From assembly GCF_040026395.1 (NCBI RefSeq), contig NZ_CP157278.1, positions 4,960,001-5,024,000 of the forward strand: a DNA stretch of 64,000 nt, written 5' to 3'. Both the position numbers and the translations under genes were made by a program. Position 1 is the first letter of the stretch; each line of letters opens with the position of its first letter. This DNA comes from Pedobacter lusitanus (GTDB taxonomy: Bacteria > Bacteroidota > Bacteroidia > Sphingobacteriales > Sphingobacteriaceae). Below the pieces are notes generated by a model. The model did not search any database, was not told the DNA's origin, and saw nothing but the letters and a program-made list of their open reading frames with translations. Positions 9,087 through 16,966 of this stretch are shown here, piece after piece.

Positions 9087-10124
9087 TTAATTTTTACGTG
9101 GGTTCATGATCTGAATTGCCTGACGGGTACTGTTAAATGTAGGGGTATGATTATAATCCCTGCTCATTCTGTAAGTTCCTACACCAGCTGTTCCATTTGT
9201 TTTGGCCCATTGAGCAATGTCCCATAACCATTTGGTCGCTTTTGCATCTCCACCAGGAGTATCCTCAGAACCATTAGGATATTTAAATTCATCGCCGTTG
9301 GTCAGCACAACTAATTTAGTTTTATCAAAAGCAGTCAGCAGTGGGGTAAGGTCAGAAGTTTTGCTGCCGCTCCAGCGGCGGCTTCCACCAACATAAGATT
9401 GGAAGTTTACGTAGGTATAATTGCTTTTGAAAGGAGTATAAATAGTATTGTAACCCAGGCTACCGCTTGCCACATCTACATCCGTATCATAAATAAATAT
9501 AGGTTTTACACCTGCTTTGGTTAAGTTTCCGGCAAGTGCATTAGGACCAAAATATTTAGCTACAGACTGTAAAACTGCTTTAGCATTGCTGGCTGGTGCA
9601 TCGCCACCAAAAGTACCGGTTTCAATATCCACATCAATCCCATCCCAGCCCATGCGGGTGATAAATTTATCATACATAGCTTTAGCCCAGTGGTCATAAG
9701 TACTGTTTGCAGACAGGGTGGTTTTTTGAGTTGTTGTGGTATCTTTTGCTGACCCGTCATAAAAGGCATCATTTCCAGGAAAAGTGCAGGTCAGGATTTT
9801 TGTTCCTTTTGCCTGTAAGGTTGCCCAGTGTGAAGGATCTTTGTCCCATCCGGCAAAGGCGATTACAATATCTACGCTATCCGGTACATTGAGCATAGAA
9901 GAGGCTTCTGCAGGATCATTGCCATCTGCTACCAGGTAACCCAGATAGAGCTGATGTGCACTTTTTTTATAAGCCAGTAAATTTTTCAGATAATTCGGAT
10001 CTGAAGTAGTACCGCCTGTAGTGCCGCCTGCATCAGTGATTTTTTTGCAGGAGCTAAAGGCGATAACTGAAATGACAAGGACAAAAATTCCCTTGTAGAG
10101 TTGGATGAAAGGTTTTGTTCTCAT
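9087..10124 (-). CDS. GH18-family secreted lipoprotein (endo-beta-N-acetylglucosaminidase-like)
   Basis: 345 residues. An N-terminal lipoprotein signal ends at Cys26 (F-S-S-C-K-K). The catalytic GH18 signature DxxDxDxE is complete as D161, D164, D166 and E168, so substrate-assisted hydrolysis of a GlcNAc-containing glycan (chitin, peptidoglycan fragment or N-glycan) is likely. A glycine- and threonine-rich linker follows the lipid anchor. The protein is expected at the outer membrane. It is monocistronic and shares the hairpin at 9007-9055 with the convergent gene. Endo-S/EndoH-like enzymes in this phylum belong to SUS-type loci, but no SusC/SusD pair is present here. Confidence 0.82.
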   Translation of the reverse strand: MRTKPFIQLYKGIFVLVISVIAFSSCKKITDAGGTTGGTTSDPNYLKNLLAYKKSAHQLYLGYLVADGNDPAEASSMLNVPDSVDIVIAFAGWDKDPSHWATLQAKGTKILTCTFPGNDAFYDGSAKDTTTTQKTTLSANSTYDHWAKAMYDKFITRMGWDGIDVDIETGTFGGDAPASNAKAVLQSVAKYFGPNALAGNLTKAGVKPIFIYDTDVDVASGSLGYNTIYTPFKSNYTYVNFQSYVGGSRRWSGSKTSDLTPLLTAFDKTKLVVLTNGDEFKYPNGSEDTPGGDAKATKWLWDIAQWAKTNGTAGVGTYRMSRDYNHTPTFNSTRQAIQIMNPRKN

Positions 10125-10270
10125 AGTTGATATTGGTTTACATTGGTTGTTTTGAGTCGGCGACCTAAATGCTAAAACAATTTAGTTTATTTATTGTTTT
10201 ACTATACAACTGATTTTTAGTGTTTTGTGTTGAAGGGTTGACTCCGGAGTTATAAAAAGACAGGGCGGAT

Positions 10271-10963
10271 CTAAGAAATCAGTCTGGCGATGCCAAAAGC
10301 AGCAGCAGCGGCAATAAGACCTATTGCAGTGACCTTGATTGCACCTTTCAGGGCAGGCTGTCCGGTCACCTGGCTTTTGAAATAACCGAAAATAAACAGA
10401 CAGCAAGTCGTAATAATTGCAGAAAGCAGTAAACCGCTATGCGGATCTGAAGTCAGGAAATAGGCTGACAGGGGTAATAGTCCGCCGACACAATAAGCAA
10501 TACCTATAGTCAGGGCACTATTTCTGGCTCTGTTGATATCAGGTTCTTCCAGTCCCAGTTCAAACTTCATCATAAAGTCTACCCATTTGGTTTTGTCTTT
10601 AGCTAATTGATTGGCTAAAATAGTTTGTCCCTGTTCATCAATACCATATCCGGCAAAAATATCTTTAACTTCCTGTAGCTCTTCTGCCCTGAAATGCTCC
10701 ACTTCGTTGTATTCTCTGAGTTTTTCACTCTGATAATGTTCCTGTTCTGTTTTGCCGGCTAAGTATCCGCCCAGCCCCATGGCAATACAACCGGCAACGA
10801 TCTCAGCCAGACCAGCAGTAATAATAATAGTATTGTGCTGTACAGCTCCGCTTAGCCCGGCTGCGAGTGCAAAAGGGACAGTCAGTCCATCACTCATTCC
10901 AATGACAATATCAGAGATAAATGCAGAACTTTTAAGATGTTTTTCCTGATGCGTCTGGTTCAT
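10271..10963 (-). CDS. VIT1/CCC1-family transporter
   Basis: 230 residues with the VIT1/CCC1 layout: a first membrane pair with S-D-G-L-T-V-P-F and E-I-V-A-G, a cytoplasmic acidic metal-binding helical segment (about 75-135, rich in E, Q and H), then three C-terminal membrane helices. Relatives move Fe2+ or Mn2+ out of the cytoplasm; several bacterial members are annotated as rubrerythrin-linked or nodulin-like. It starts 3 bases after the stop of the AlkC-like gene and is probably its operon partner. Iron handling next to DNA alkylation repair is an association by position only. Confidence 0.82.
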   Translation of the reverse strand: MNQTHQEKHLKSSAFISDIVIGMSDGLTVPFALAAGLSGAVQHNTIIITAGLAEIVAGCIAMGLGGYLAGKTEQEHYQSEKLREYNEVEHFRAEELQEVKDIFAGYGIDEQGQTILANQLAKDKTKWVDFMMKFELGLEEPDINRARNSALTIGIAYCVGGLLPLSAYFLTSDPHSGLLLSAIITTCCLFIFGYFKSQVTGQPALKGAIKVTAIGLIAAAAAFGIARLIS

Positions 10964-10966
10964 AAT

Positions 10967-12064
10967 CTATTTCAATTCAAAGTTTTTGGGTTCTTTTTCC
11001 AGACCATTGAGGATAATGGATAACTGATGCCGGCCCGGATAAAATTTTCTGGTCGTAATAATTTTGAAACTTTGTTTTCTGCTGATGATGGTATTCTCAT
11101 CCGGCAGGAAATCACGCTCACTGATTTTAAATACTTTTTTAGCCATTGAGCCATTTAATCTTTTGTAGTAAATGGCATATTCCAAACGAATTTTCTGGGT
11201 ATGCTGAGCCGTATTTTTTAGGGTTATGGTAAATTCAAGACTATCACCAACAGCAACTTCAGGAGTTAATATTTCAAATTGGTTGAGTTCGATTTGTGTG
11301 CTTTCCAGGCCATAATGAGCTAATATCTGATGATGCCCCTGCTTAAGCAGGCTGCGGCAGCCATGTTTAATAATCGCATCGGTTTCTTTACTGAGCCCCT
11401 TCCATCTGCCAGCTATGGCAATTACAATTTCAGGATGATCTTTGGAGATATCATTTAAGCTGTTGGCTACACTTTTTCGCACCCATTCTGAAGGATCGTT
11501 TTTTAAATTTTCCAGAATTGGAAGTATTGGCGAAGGATCTTTTTTTAATCCGGGTACTGCCATTGCCCAGGGTAATCTTGACCTGCTGCCTTCGCTGGCA
11601 AGCCTTCTTACTTTGTAGTTTTCATGCAAAGACCATTGTTCCATCTGTTTCATCATTTGCTGACGATACTTAACCAGAAATGGTCTGACAGAAAATTCGC
11701 AGGAGATAAACTGTGTAATAAATTCTATTGCGCCAACTGAAGTTTCATAATCTTCCAGTCCGAAGGTTTCAATATAATCAGGTAGAAATATGTAGGCTAA
11801 TTTATCTTCTCCGGTGTCTTCAGTTCTCAGCTGATCAATTAAAGAACACAAATGTGAGACGGCCTGTGAGTAACCGGCTGGCAGGAACTGATGGATAACC
11901 AGAGTCGTATGATGCATCCGCTGTTTCAGTTCCATCAGTGCAAAATTTTCTGTATTGATCAGGCTGATAAATTTCTTCCTGTCAAATTCAGGATTTAACT
12001 TTATCAGGCTGTCTGCCAGTTTGTGATAAAAGGAGGCTGAATATATATCTTTTAATAAACTCAT
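10967..12064 (-). CDS. AlkC-type DNA alkylation repair glycosylase with C-terminal Ig-like extension
   Basis: 365 residues. The N-terminal 240 residues are helical HEAT-like repeats with W-V-R-K-S-V-A-N-S-L-N-D, as in the AlkC/AlkD family of DNA glycosylases that remove N3- and N7-alkylated bases without base flipping. The last 110 residues are beta-rich (V-G-D-S-L-E-F-T-I-T-L-K-N) and resemble the Ig-like domain known in some AlkC proteins, which points to AlkC rather than AlkD. It is cytoplasmic and first of a two-gene unit with the VIT1-like transporter. Confidence 0.78.
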   Translation of the reverse strand: MSLLKDIYSASFYHKLADSLIKLNPEFDRKKFISLINTENFALMELKQRMHHTTLVIHQFLPAGYSQAVSHLCSLIDQLRTEDTGEDKLAYIFLPDYIETFGLEDYETSVGAIEFITQFISCEFSVRPFLVKYRQQMMKQMEQWSLHENYKVRRLASEGSRSRLPWAMAVPGLKKDPSPILPILENLKNDPSEWVRKSVANSLNDISKDHPEIVIAIAGRWKGLSKETDAIIKHGCRSLLKQGHHQILAHYGLESTQIELNQFEILTPEVAVGDSLEFTITLKNTAQHTQKIRLEYAIYYKRLNGSMAKKVFKISERDFLPDENTIISRKQSFKIITTRKFYPGRHQLSIILNGLEKEPKNFELK

Positions 12065-12071
12065 TTAATAC

Positions 12072-12121
12072 GAAAGGCACCAGATTTTATCGCCTGATGC
12101 TGGATAAATATAGTGCCTTTC
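12072..12121 (-). terminator. possible terminator hairpin
   Basis: Nine-base perfect arms (12072-12080 and 12113-12121) enclose a 32-base partly self-complementary loop, just past the stop of the small secreted-protein gene on the minus strand. No long T-run follows, so the assignment is weak. Confidence 0.35.
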
Positions 12122-12162
12122 CCTTTTAGAAATGTCATTCAAACGGAATAAATTAAGCGCCG

Positions 12163-12537
12163 TTAATCCTCTTTTTGTCTAATACCAGTAAGGTCAAACT
12201 GACTGTTGATCTGACCTGTTAAGTTATCACTATCCTTTTTCAGCAGGTTCATTTCCACTTCACCACTGCTATGATCAAATTTAACCACCACTGTAGAATC
12301 GTTGAGGGTAATAGCAGTGAAAGGCATGTCTTTTTTTTCTTCTTTATCTGTAATGCTTCCGGCTAGCTTGCCATCTTTCAGTTCAAATTTTACCAGCGCT
12401 TCTGTATCACCTTTAGGCAAGCCTTTAATGACGATATTCCATTTGCCAACAAAATAGGCATCATTTTTTTGAGCATGTGCAGTATGCGTAAATAATAACA
12501 ATAGTACGAATGAAAAAATAAAGCCTGCCTGTTTCAT
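12163..12537 (-). CDS. small secreted protein of unknown function
   Basis: About 124 residues with a clear signal peptide (M-K-Q-A-G-F then a hydrophobic stretch ending T-A-H-A-Q). The mature part of about 100 residues is beta-rich, with G-K-W-N at its start and repeated short strands, similar to lipocalin-like proteins that open with a G-x-W motif. I do not recognise a named family with certainty. An in-frame extension to 12675 would run through the terminator of the neighbouring gene and lacks a signal peptide, so the ATG at 12537 is chosen. It should be periplasmic or extracellular. Confidence 0.65.
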   Translation of the reverse strand: MKQAGFIFSFVLLLLFTHTAHAQKNDAYFVGKWNIVIKGLPKGDTEALVKFELKDGKLAGSITDKEEKKDMPFTAITLNDSTVVVKFDHSSGEVEMNLLKKDSDNLTGQINSQFDLTGIRQKED

Positions 12538-12594
12538 AATGTTCTGATTATATGTTTGTTTATACGTAAATATAATTAATAATCTGCTAAACGG

Positions 12595-12638
12595 AAACAG
12601 CCGGTATCCCTGTTTTGTCAACATAATACCGGCTGTTT
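12595..12638 (-). terminator. intrinsic terminator hairpin after the aldo/keto reductase gene
   Basis: Perfect 13-base arms (12595-12607 and 12626-12638) with an 18-base loop, 20 bases past the stop of the minus-strand reductase gene. T residues occur at the 3' side of the stem on the minus strand. Confidence 0.65.
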
Positions 12639-12658
12639 TTAAGTATTTTAGCTTAAGC

Positions 12659-13645
12659 TTATCTGGCCTGATCAATCGCCTGCTGAATGATAGTTAATTC
12701 ATCTGTATGCAGCGTGATGTCCATAGTTTTTGCATTATCAATTGCCTGGGCTGCATTTCTTGAGCCTGCAAGTACGATACTTATTCCTGGCTGCAGGGTA
12801 GTCCATCTTAACACCAGCTGTGCGACTGTAGCATTTTTACTGGTTGCGATAGGTTCAATAGTTTGCAGTAAAGCTTTTACTTTTTCAGGATCAAACTGGC
12901 CAAAATAACCGTTACGGTGATCATTGGATTTAAGTTTGGCATCTTTAAAATATTTACCGGTAAGTAAGCCTCTTTCCAGCGGGCTGTAAACAATAATACC
13001 AATATTGTTTGCCAGCGTATAAGGAACGATTTCTTTTTCGATCTCTCTGTTCAGCATACTGTAAGAAACCTGGTTTGATGCAAGGCTGATAGTTTTTTGT
13101 GCTTCTTTCAGCTGATCAAGACTATAGTTACTGACACCTGCCGCTCTGATTTTTCCTTGTTCTATCAATAAATTAAGCGCCTCCATAGTTTCATCTACCG
13201 GTGTTGTCGCATCTGGCCAGTGTAATTGTAAAAGGTCAATATAATCTGTCCGCAGACGTTTCAAACTTTCTTCTACCTCTTTAATGACATTAGCTTTAGA
13301 AGCATATTTATAAACAGGTATGCTTTTACCATCTGCACCTGCATCAAAAAAGAATTCTCCTTTTCCATTGTTGCTGCCATCCCATACCAGGCCGAATTTA
13401 TTCAGTAACTGAATTTTTGAACGGTCTCTTCCTTTAATAGCTTCACCGATTAATTCTTCGCTTAATCCAAAACCATAAAACGGTGCTGTATCGATACTGG
13501 TCACTCCATGATCCAGTGAAGCATGTATCGCATCAATAGAGTCTTGTTTTTCATTTCCTCCCCACATATTTCCGCCGATAGCGAAAGCACCATGAGTAAT
13601 TACTGATAAGTTTAAATCTGTATTTCCTAATTTTCTGTATTCCAT
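12659..13645 (-). CDS. aldo/keto reductase
   Basis: 328 residues of the NADPH-dependent aldo/keto reductase TIM barrel. The catalytic tetrad is recognisable: D52, Y57, K83 and the histidine of L-Q-L-H-W. The cofactor-binding end carries the L-A-G-S-R motif near residue 295. Such enzymes reduce sugar, lipid or xenobiotic aldehydes and ketones. It is third in a minus-strand series after the quinone-reductase-like and ABM monooxygenase genes, with a 36-base gap, suggesting a shared role in carbonyl or quinone detoxification. A terminator follows. Confidence 0.9.
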   Translation of the reverse strand: MEYRKLGNTDLNLSVITHGAFAIGGNMWGGNEKQDSIDAIHASLDHGVTSIDTAPFYGFGLSEELIGEAIKGRDRSKIQLLNKFGLVWDGSNNGKGEFFFDAGADGKSIPVYKYASKANVIKEVEESLKRLRTDYIDLLQLHWPDATTPVDETMEALNLLIEQGKIRAAGVSNYSLDQLKEAQKTISLASNQVSYSMLNREIEKEIVPYTLANNIGIIVYSPLERGLLTGKYFKDAKLKSNDHRNGYFGQFDPEKVKALLQTIEPIATSKNATVAQLVLRWTTLQPGISIVLAGSRNAAQAIDNAKTMDITLHTDELTIIQQAIDQAR

Positions 13646-13681
13646 AATAATGATTATTGTAATCTCTGCAGGAGAGAGGGA

Positions 13682-13972
13682 TTAATCTACTCTCTCAGTG
13701 ATATAGATGATGGGTTTGCCATCCAGTATTATTGCAGCATCTGCGGCAAATTTTTTAATATGAGGTGTTGCGTTATGTAAATCCCATTCTTGCCGACTTG
13801 CCCATTCTTCATGGAAAATAAGCACGTTCGGATCTTCCTGAGCCTGATGCAGATCGTATTGTATACATGCTGCTTCACTTTTTGAACCGATTACCAGCGT
13901 TTTTAAAAGCGCTTTTAATTGTTCAGCGTTTCCTGGTGTACTTTTAATTATAGCTGTTAGATAAAGACTCAT
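13682..13972 (-). CDS. antibiotic biosynthesis monooxygenase (ABM) domain protein, YgiN-like
   Basis: 96 residues forming one ferredoxin-like ABM domain; the segments H-E-E-W and H-N-A-T-P-H-I-K are typical. Homologues such as YgiN act on quinols and are partnered with the quinone reductase MdaB in Escherichia coli. Here the gene overlaps the MdaB-like gene by 29 bases, reproducing that partnership. The family binds no cofactor, and the substrate is inferred to be a quinol. Confidence 0.85.
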   Translation of the reverse strand: MSLYLTAIIKSTPGNAEQLKALLKTLVIGSKSEAACIQYDLHQAQEDPNVLIFHEEWASRQEWDLHNATPHIKKFAADAAIILDGKPIIYITERVD

Positions 13973-14582
13973 TTTCTTGTTTTTGATTAATAAAAGTTTT
14001 GGTTAAATGTTCCTGATATGAATTCATATCATTGACAATGTCAGCATTCTTTTCTACATCATGAAAATGTATACCTTCCAGTGGTGTCATGCCGGTAAAA
14101 GCATTCATCCGGTGGAATCCGAATAATACACCATCGTCTGCACTGCGCTCATTAAAAAATTCGCCTGGTAAAGTGAAGGCTGTGGCCGGTGCATTCCATG
14201 AAGAAGTAACCATATATTTTTTTCCGTGTAAGGAGCCGCCTGTACCATAATTAATATTCGGATTAGCTGAAGAACGACCATCACTTCTGTATATCCCTTT
14301 CTGATGACCTTCAGTAAATACCTCGTCAATATATTTTTTCAGCCCGTTTGGTACCTGAAACCACCAGATTGGTGTATGATAAATAATGACATCGGCCCAT
14401 ACATAGTTTTCTACTTCTGTTGCAGGATCATAAACGTCATTGATATCAGTAGATCTGATCTCAAATCCGGGTTGATTTTTAAAGAAGTTTATTGTAGCAT
14501 TGAAAATTGTATTGTTAAAACGACCTCCAGAGTGTCCAAAGATCTGGCCTCCGTTAATCACAAATATTTTTTTAGTTTCCAT
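13944..14582 (-). CDS. MdaB-like NAD(P)H:quinone oxidoreductase
   Basis: 212 residues with the flavodoxin-like fold of the NQO1/MdaB family. The N-terminus K-K-I-F-V-I-N-G-G-Q is the FMN/FAD phosphate site, I-Y-H-T-P-I-W-W-F-Q is the second flavin loop, and G-T-G-G-S-L-H-G-K-K lines the active site. MdaB performs two-electron reduction of quinones and protects against redox cycling. It is first of the MdaB-ABM-AKR minus-strand operon. A TAATTTTG box at 14608-14615 could drive it, and palindromes in the shared upstream region suggest a repressor site. Confidence 0.85.
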   Translation of the reverse strand: METKKIFVINGGQIFGHSGGRFNNTIFNATINFFKNQPGFEIRSTDINDVYDPATEVENYVWADVIIYHTPIWWFQVPNGLKKYIDEVFTEGHQKGIYRSDGRSSANPNINYGTGGSLHGKKYMVTSSWNAPATAFTLPGEFFNERSADDGVLFGFHRMNAFTGMTPLEGIHFHDVEKNADIVNDMNSYQEHLTKTFINQKQENESLSNSYN

Positions 14583-14607
14583 ATTGCAGATCTTTTAATT
14601 GCTGATA

Positions 14608-14615
14608 CAAAATTA
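14608..14615 (-). promoter_or_regulatory. candidate -7 box for the quinone-reductase operon
   Basis: On the minus strand the bases read TAATTTTG, matching the Bacteroidota TAnnTTTG element, 26 bases before the start codon. No convincing -33 TTTG is seen at the expected distance. Confidence 0.35.
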
Positions 14616-14660
14616 ATGGTTCCAGGTGTCTCATTAAAATAGCATGAATCATAGTTATGT

Positions 14661-14674
14661 ATCATAATTATGAT
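14661..14674. promoter_or_regulatory. 14-bp perfect palindrome, candidate operator
   Basis: ATCATAATTATGAT is a perfect palindrome, preceded by a related imperfect copy at 14649-14662. It lies 79 bases upstream of the MdaB-like start in a divergent intergenic region, a usual place for an operator. No cognate regulator gene is adjacent. Confidence 0.35.
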
Positions 14675-14734
14675 ATATAAAAGCGCTCCTGTAAAATGCT
14701 TACCATAAAGCATAATGAGAAACCTCTGGCATTT

Positions 14735-14765
14735 CAATCGTTTGAAATGAAATATCAAACGATTG
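14735..14765. repeat. 11-bp perfect inverted repeat, possible operator
   Basis: The arms CAATCGTTTGA (14735-14745) and TCAAACGATTG (14755-14765) are separated by nine bases. The repeat sits 80 bases before the metalloprotease gene and is on the upstream side of both divergent genes, so it is more likely a protein-binding site than a terminator. Confidence 0.4.
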
Positions 14766-14844
14766 TGTTTCTCCTATTTTAAAATACCGGTAGGGCAGCA
14801 TAACTGATCAGGTTATCTTAGGTTGTAAATCTAAAACATTAACT

Positions 14845-16023
14845 ATGAGACTATTGAAGAACCTGAAAATGGGCGTAGCCCCCTTAATGATCGCGCTTTT
14901 GCTATGCTGTATTTCCTGTAAAAAAAGCGAACCGGATCATACTCCTGATGCCGGCAGTTTAAAAAAGAATCTGCAGACTGATACCTTATCAGATTATACT
15001 TCTGATTCTCCTTACAATCTGAATGTTATTTATTTTATCGGGAAAGACCGGACACCGGATAGTGCTTATCAGCAGCGTATCAGTTCATATATGCTGCAGT
15101 GTCAGGATTTCTACCGTACCTGGATGGATAAAAACGGATATGGTAAAATTACCTTTGGTTTGCTGAAGAACAGTGCTGATTTAATCAAGATTACTACGAT
15201 TACCGGAGTGAATGACCAGGCTTACTATGTTTCTGCCAAAAGCGGAGTGATCAGATCAGAAGTTGATGCTTATTTTGCCGCTCATCCACTGGAGAAAACC
15301 AGCCAGACATTATTAATGATCATGGGCTGTAAAGATCATGATGATGCGAATGGAAGAGCTTTTTTTGGCAGTGTAGGTGGCAATTACTGTTATGCAGTTG
15401 ATTATCCAACGATGTTTGAAGATGCAAAAGCTGGCAAAACTGCTTATGTCGGTGGTCTTTTTCATGAATTGGGACATGGTTTGGGTTTAGCACACAATGG
15501 AGGTTTAAAGACTGATTGCGCAGTTAACGGAACTTCTCTGATGGGGTCTGGAAATACGAGTTATTTAAAGTCGCCAACTTTTCTGACCCTTGCAGATTGT
15601 GCTACTCTGTATAATAATCAATGTTTCAGCACGACGGTTAAAACGGGCTGGTATGTAACGCCATCGACTGCTATCAGCAGAATACATGCAAAAGTAGAGA
15701 ACAATACCATTATAGTCTCCGGAAAATACACTTCCAACGCAACGGTCAATTCGCTTAATTTTTATAATGATCCCGGTACTTATGATGCCAACGGGAATAT
15801 TCAGAATATTGGAGTCAATCTGGATTATGATACTTCGGTATGGACTAAACCTCCGGTTAGTGTAGACAGTTTTTACGTAGCGATGCCTTTTAGTGAATTC
15901 CGGGCAAATCATGATGGCCCATATCAGTTGCGCATTCGCCTGCAGCAGGTCAACGGAAGTTTTCAAACCAAGTCTTATAATTATAAAGTGGTTGGCGGAA
16001 CTCCGGTTTTTGATCTTCCATAA
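14845..16023 (+). CDS. metzincin-type zinc metalloprotease lipoprotein
   Basis: 392 residues. The N-terminus has a lipoprotein-like signal (hydrophobic core then C-I-S-C-K-K, Cys25). The zinc motif HExxHxxGxxH is complete (H207, E208, H211, H217) and a downstream methionine in S-L-M-G-S could be the Met-turn. The C-terminal 120 residues are beta-rich and may be a binding domain. It is expected on the cell surface as a peptidase; no protein target can be named. It stands alone on the plus strand, divergent from the quinone-reductase operon. Confidence 0.8.
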   Translation: MRLLKNLKMGVAPLMIALLLCCISCKKSEPDHTPDAGSLKKNLQTDTLSDYTSDSPYNLNVIYFIGKDRTPDSAYQQRISSYMLQCQDFYRTWMDKNGYGKITFGLLKNSADLIKITTITGVNDQAYYVSAKSGVIRSEVDAYFAAHPLEKTSQTLLMIMGCKDHDDANGRAFFGSVGGNYCYAVDYPTMFEDAKAGKTAYVGGLFHELGHGLGLAHNGGLKTDCAVNGTSLMGSGNTSYLKSPTFLTLADCATLYNNQCFSTTVKTGWYVTPSTAISRIHAKVENNTIIVSGKYTSNATVNSLNFYNDPGTYDANGNIQNIGVNLDYDTSVWTKPPVSVDSFYVAMPFSEFRANHDGPYQLRIRLQQVNGSFQTKSYNYKVVGGTPVFDLP

Positions 16024-16125
16024 GGTAATTAAACATGTCCGGAATGCCCCCTGAAAATGACTTTTTAAGCAAGCAGGACTATCAGACTTATCATTTAATT
16101 TAGATCTGAACAAAAAATTATAATC

Positions 16126-16638
16126 ATGGGAACAATTCTGACAGACACAGACCAGACTTTCAATAATCTTGTAAAAACTGTTTCATCTTTTGATGAAGGA
16201 CAATTAAATGAAATCCCTTTTGAAGGAAGCTGGACTGCCGGACAGGTAGTGCAGCATCTGATTCTGGCGAATTCCGGATTTATAGAAGTGATGCAGGGGC
16301 CGGTTAAGGAAACCGAAAGAGAACCTGATCAGCTTGTAACGAGAATCAGGGAAGACTTCTTAAACTTTGCTACTAAACTGCAGGCTCCTGAGTTTATTTT
16401 GCCGCTGCCTATCGATTATAGTAAAACCAGACAGCTGGGAACACTTGAAAATATAAAAAGTGGACTACTGCATCTGATAGAGACTACCGAACTGGATAAG
16501 ACGTGTCTGACATTTGAACTGCCTGTTTATGGGTTTTTAACAAGAATGGAAGCTGTTTATTTTGTGAATTATCATACACAGCGGCATAACAATCAATTGG
16601 AAAATATCTATCAGCACTTGCTGAGGTCAGCAAGCTGA
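16126..16638 (+). CDS. DinB-family protein
   Basis: 170 residues forming the DinB/YfiT four-helix bundle. Candidate metal ligands are the histidine in V-Q-H-L-I-L-A-N and the histidines of Y-H-T-Q-R-H near residue 150. Members bind a divalent metal and include bacillithiol- or mycothiol-dependent transferases as well as many of unknown role. The cytoplasmic localisation fits the lack of a signal. The gene is alone and is followed by the long palindrome. Confidence 0.85.
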   Translation: MGTILTDTDQTFNNLVKTVSSFDEGQLNEIPFEGSWTAGQVVQHLILANSGFIEVMQGPVKETEREPDQLVTRIREDFLNFATKLQAPEFILPLPIDYSKTRQLGTLENIKSGLLHLIETTELDKTCLTFELPVYGFLTRMEAVYFVNYHTQRHNNQLENIYQHLLRSAS

Positions 16639-16966
16639 GCTATCCGGCAGGCTCTGATTTCGTGATCTTTTTATAAAACAGAAGTTAAGTTGAACAGATG
16701 TTTAACAAGTGTAAGTGATCGGAGTTGAGAAGGGGTTGATAAGGCCCCGGGCCTTATCAACCCCTTCTCAACTCCGATCACTTACTTACCTTAAACCTGC
16801 TTCTGGCTTTCCAGCCATAACCCGGTCTTTAACCAGGAACAGCTACAAGGATAATCCTGCTTCCGGGAAACTAATTACAGTGTCATTTATGCTCAGATCA
16901 TGCAGGATTTTTTTTGTCTGAGGGCTTTTTTCTTTTACCTTTAATTTGTATTTAAACTTCTGGTCA
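16639..16966. other. 328-base intergenic region containing a long palindrome
   Basis: Between the DinB and nitronate-monooxygenase genes, both on the plus strand. It contains the 75-base palindrome described separately and then about 180 bases with no recognisable gene. A TTAATTTG sequence at 16941-16948, one mismatch from the TAnnTTTG box, with a TTTG 24 bases upstream of it, could be the promoter of the downstream gene but is weak. A short open frame crosses the palindrome and is not credible as a gene. Confidence 0.6.
16711..16785. repeat. perfect 37-bp inverted repeat with one-base centre
   Basis: The arms 16711-16747 and 16749-16785 are exact reverse complements around the single base at 16748. 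The arms begin GTAAGTGATCGGAGTTGAG and end at a G+C-rich centre. It is much longer than an intrinsic terminator and has no T-run directly after it. As DNA it could extrude a cruciform; as RNA it would form a 37-bp hairpin. It may be a dispersed extragenic palindrome or a fold-back element. Confidence 0.9.

Noticed and set aside
12538..12675. N-terminal extension of the small secreted protein
   Set aside because: It crosses the terminator hairpin at 12595-12638 and would bury the signal peptide 46 residues inside the protein.
15565..16113. 182-codon open frame on the minus strand
   Set aside because: Almost wholly antisense to the metalloprotease gene, with no family resemblance; a by-product of codon use in that gene.
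16715..16921. 68-residue open frame across the long palindrome
   Set aside because: The N-terminal third is dictated by the palindrome itself, there is no ribosome binding site and no recognisable domain.
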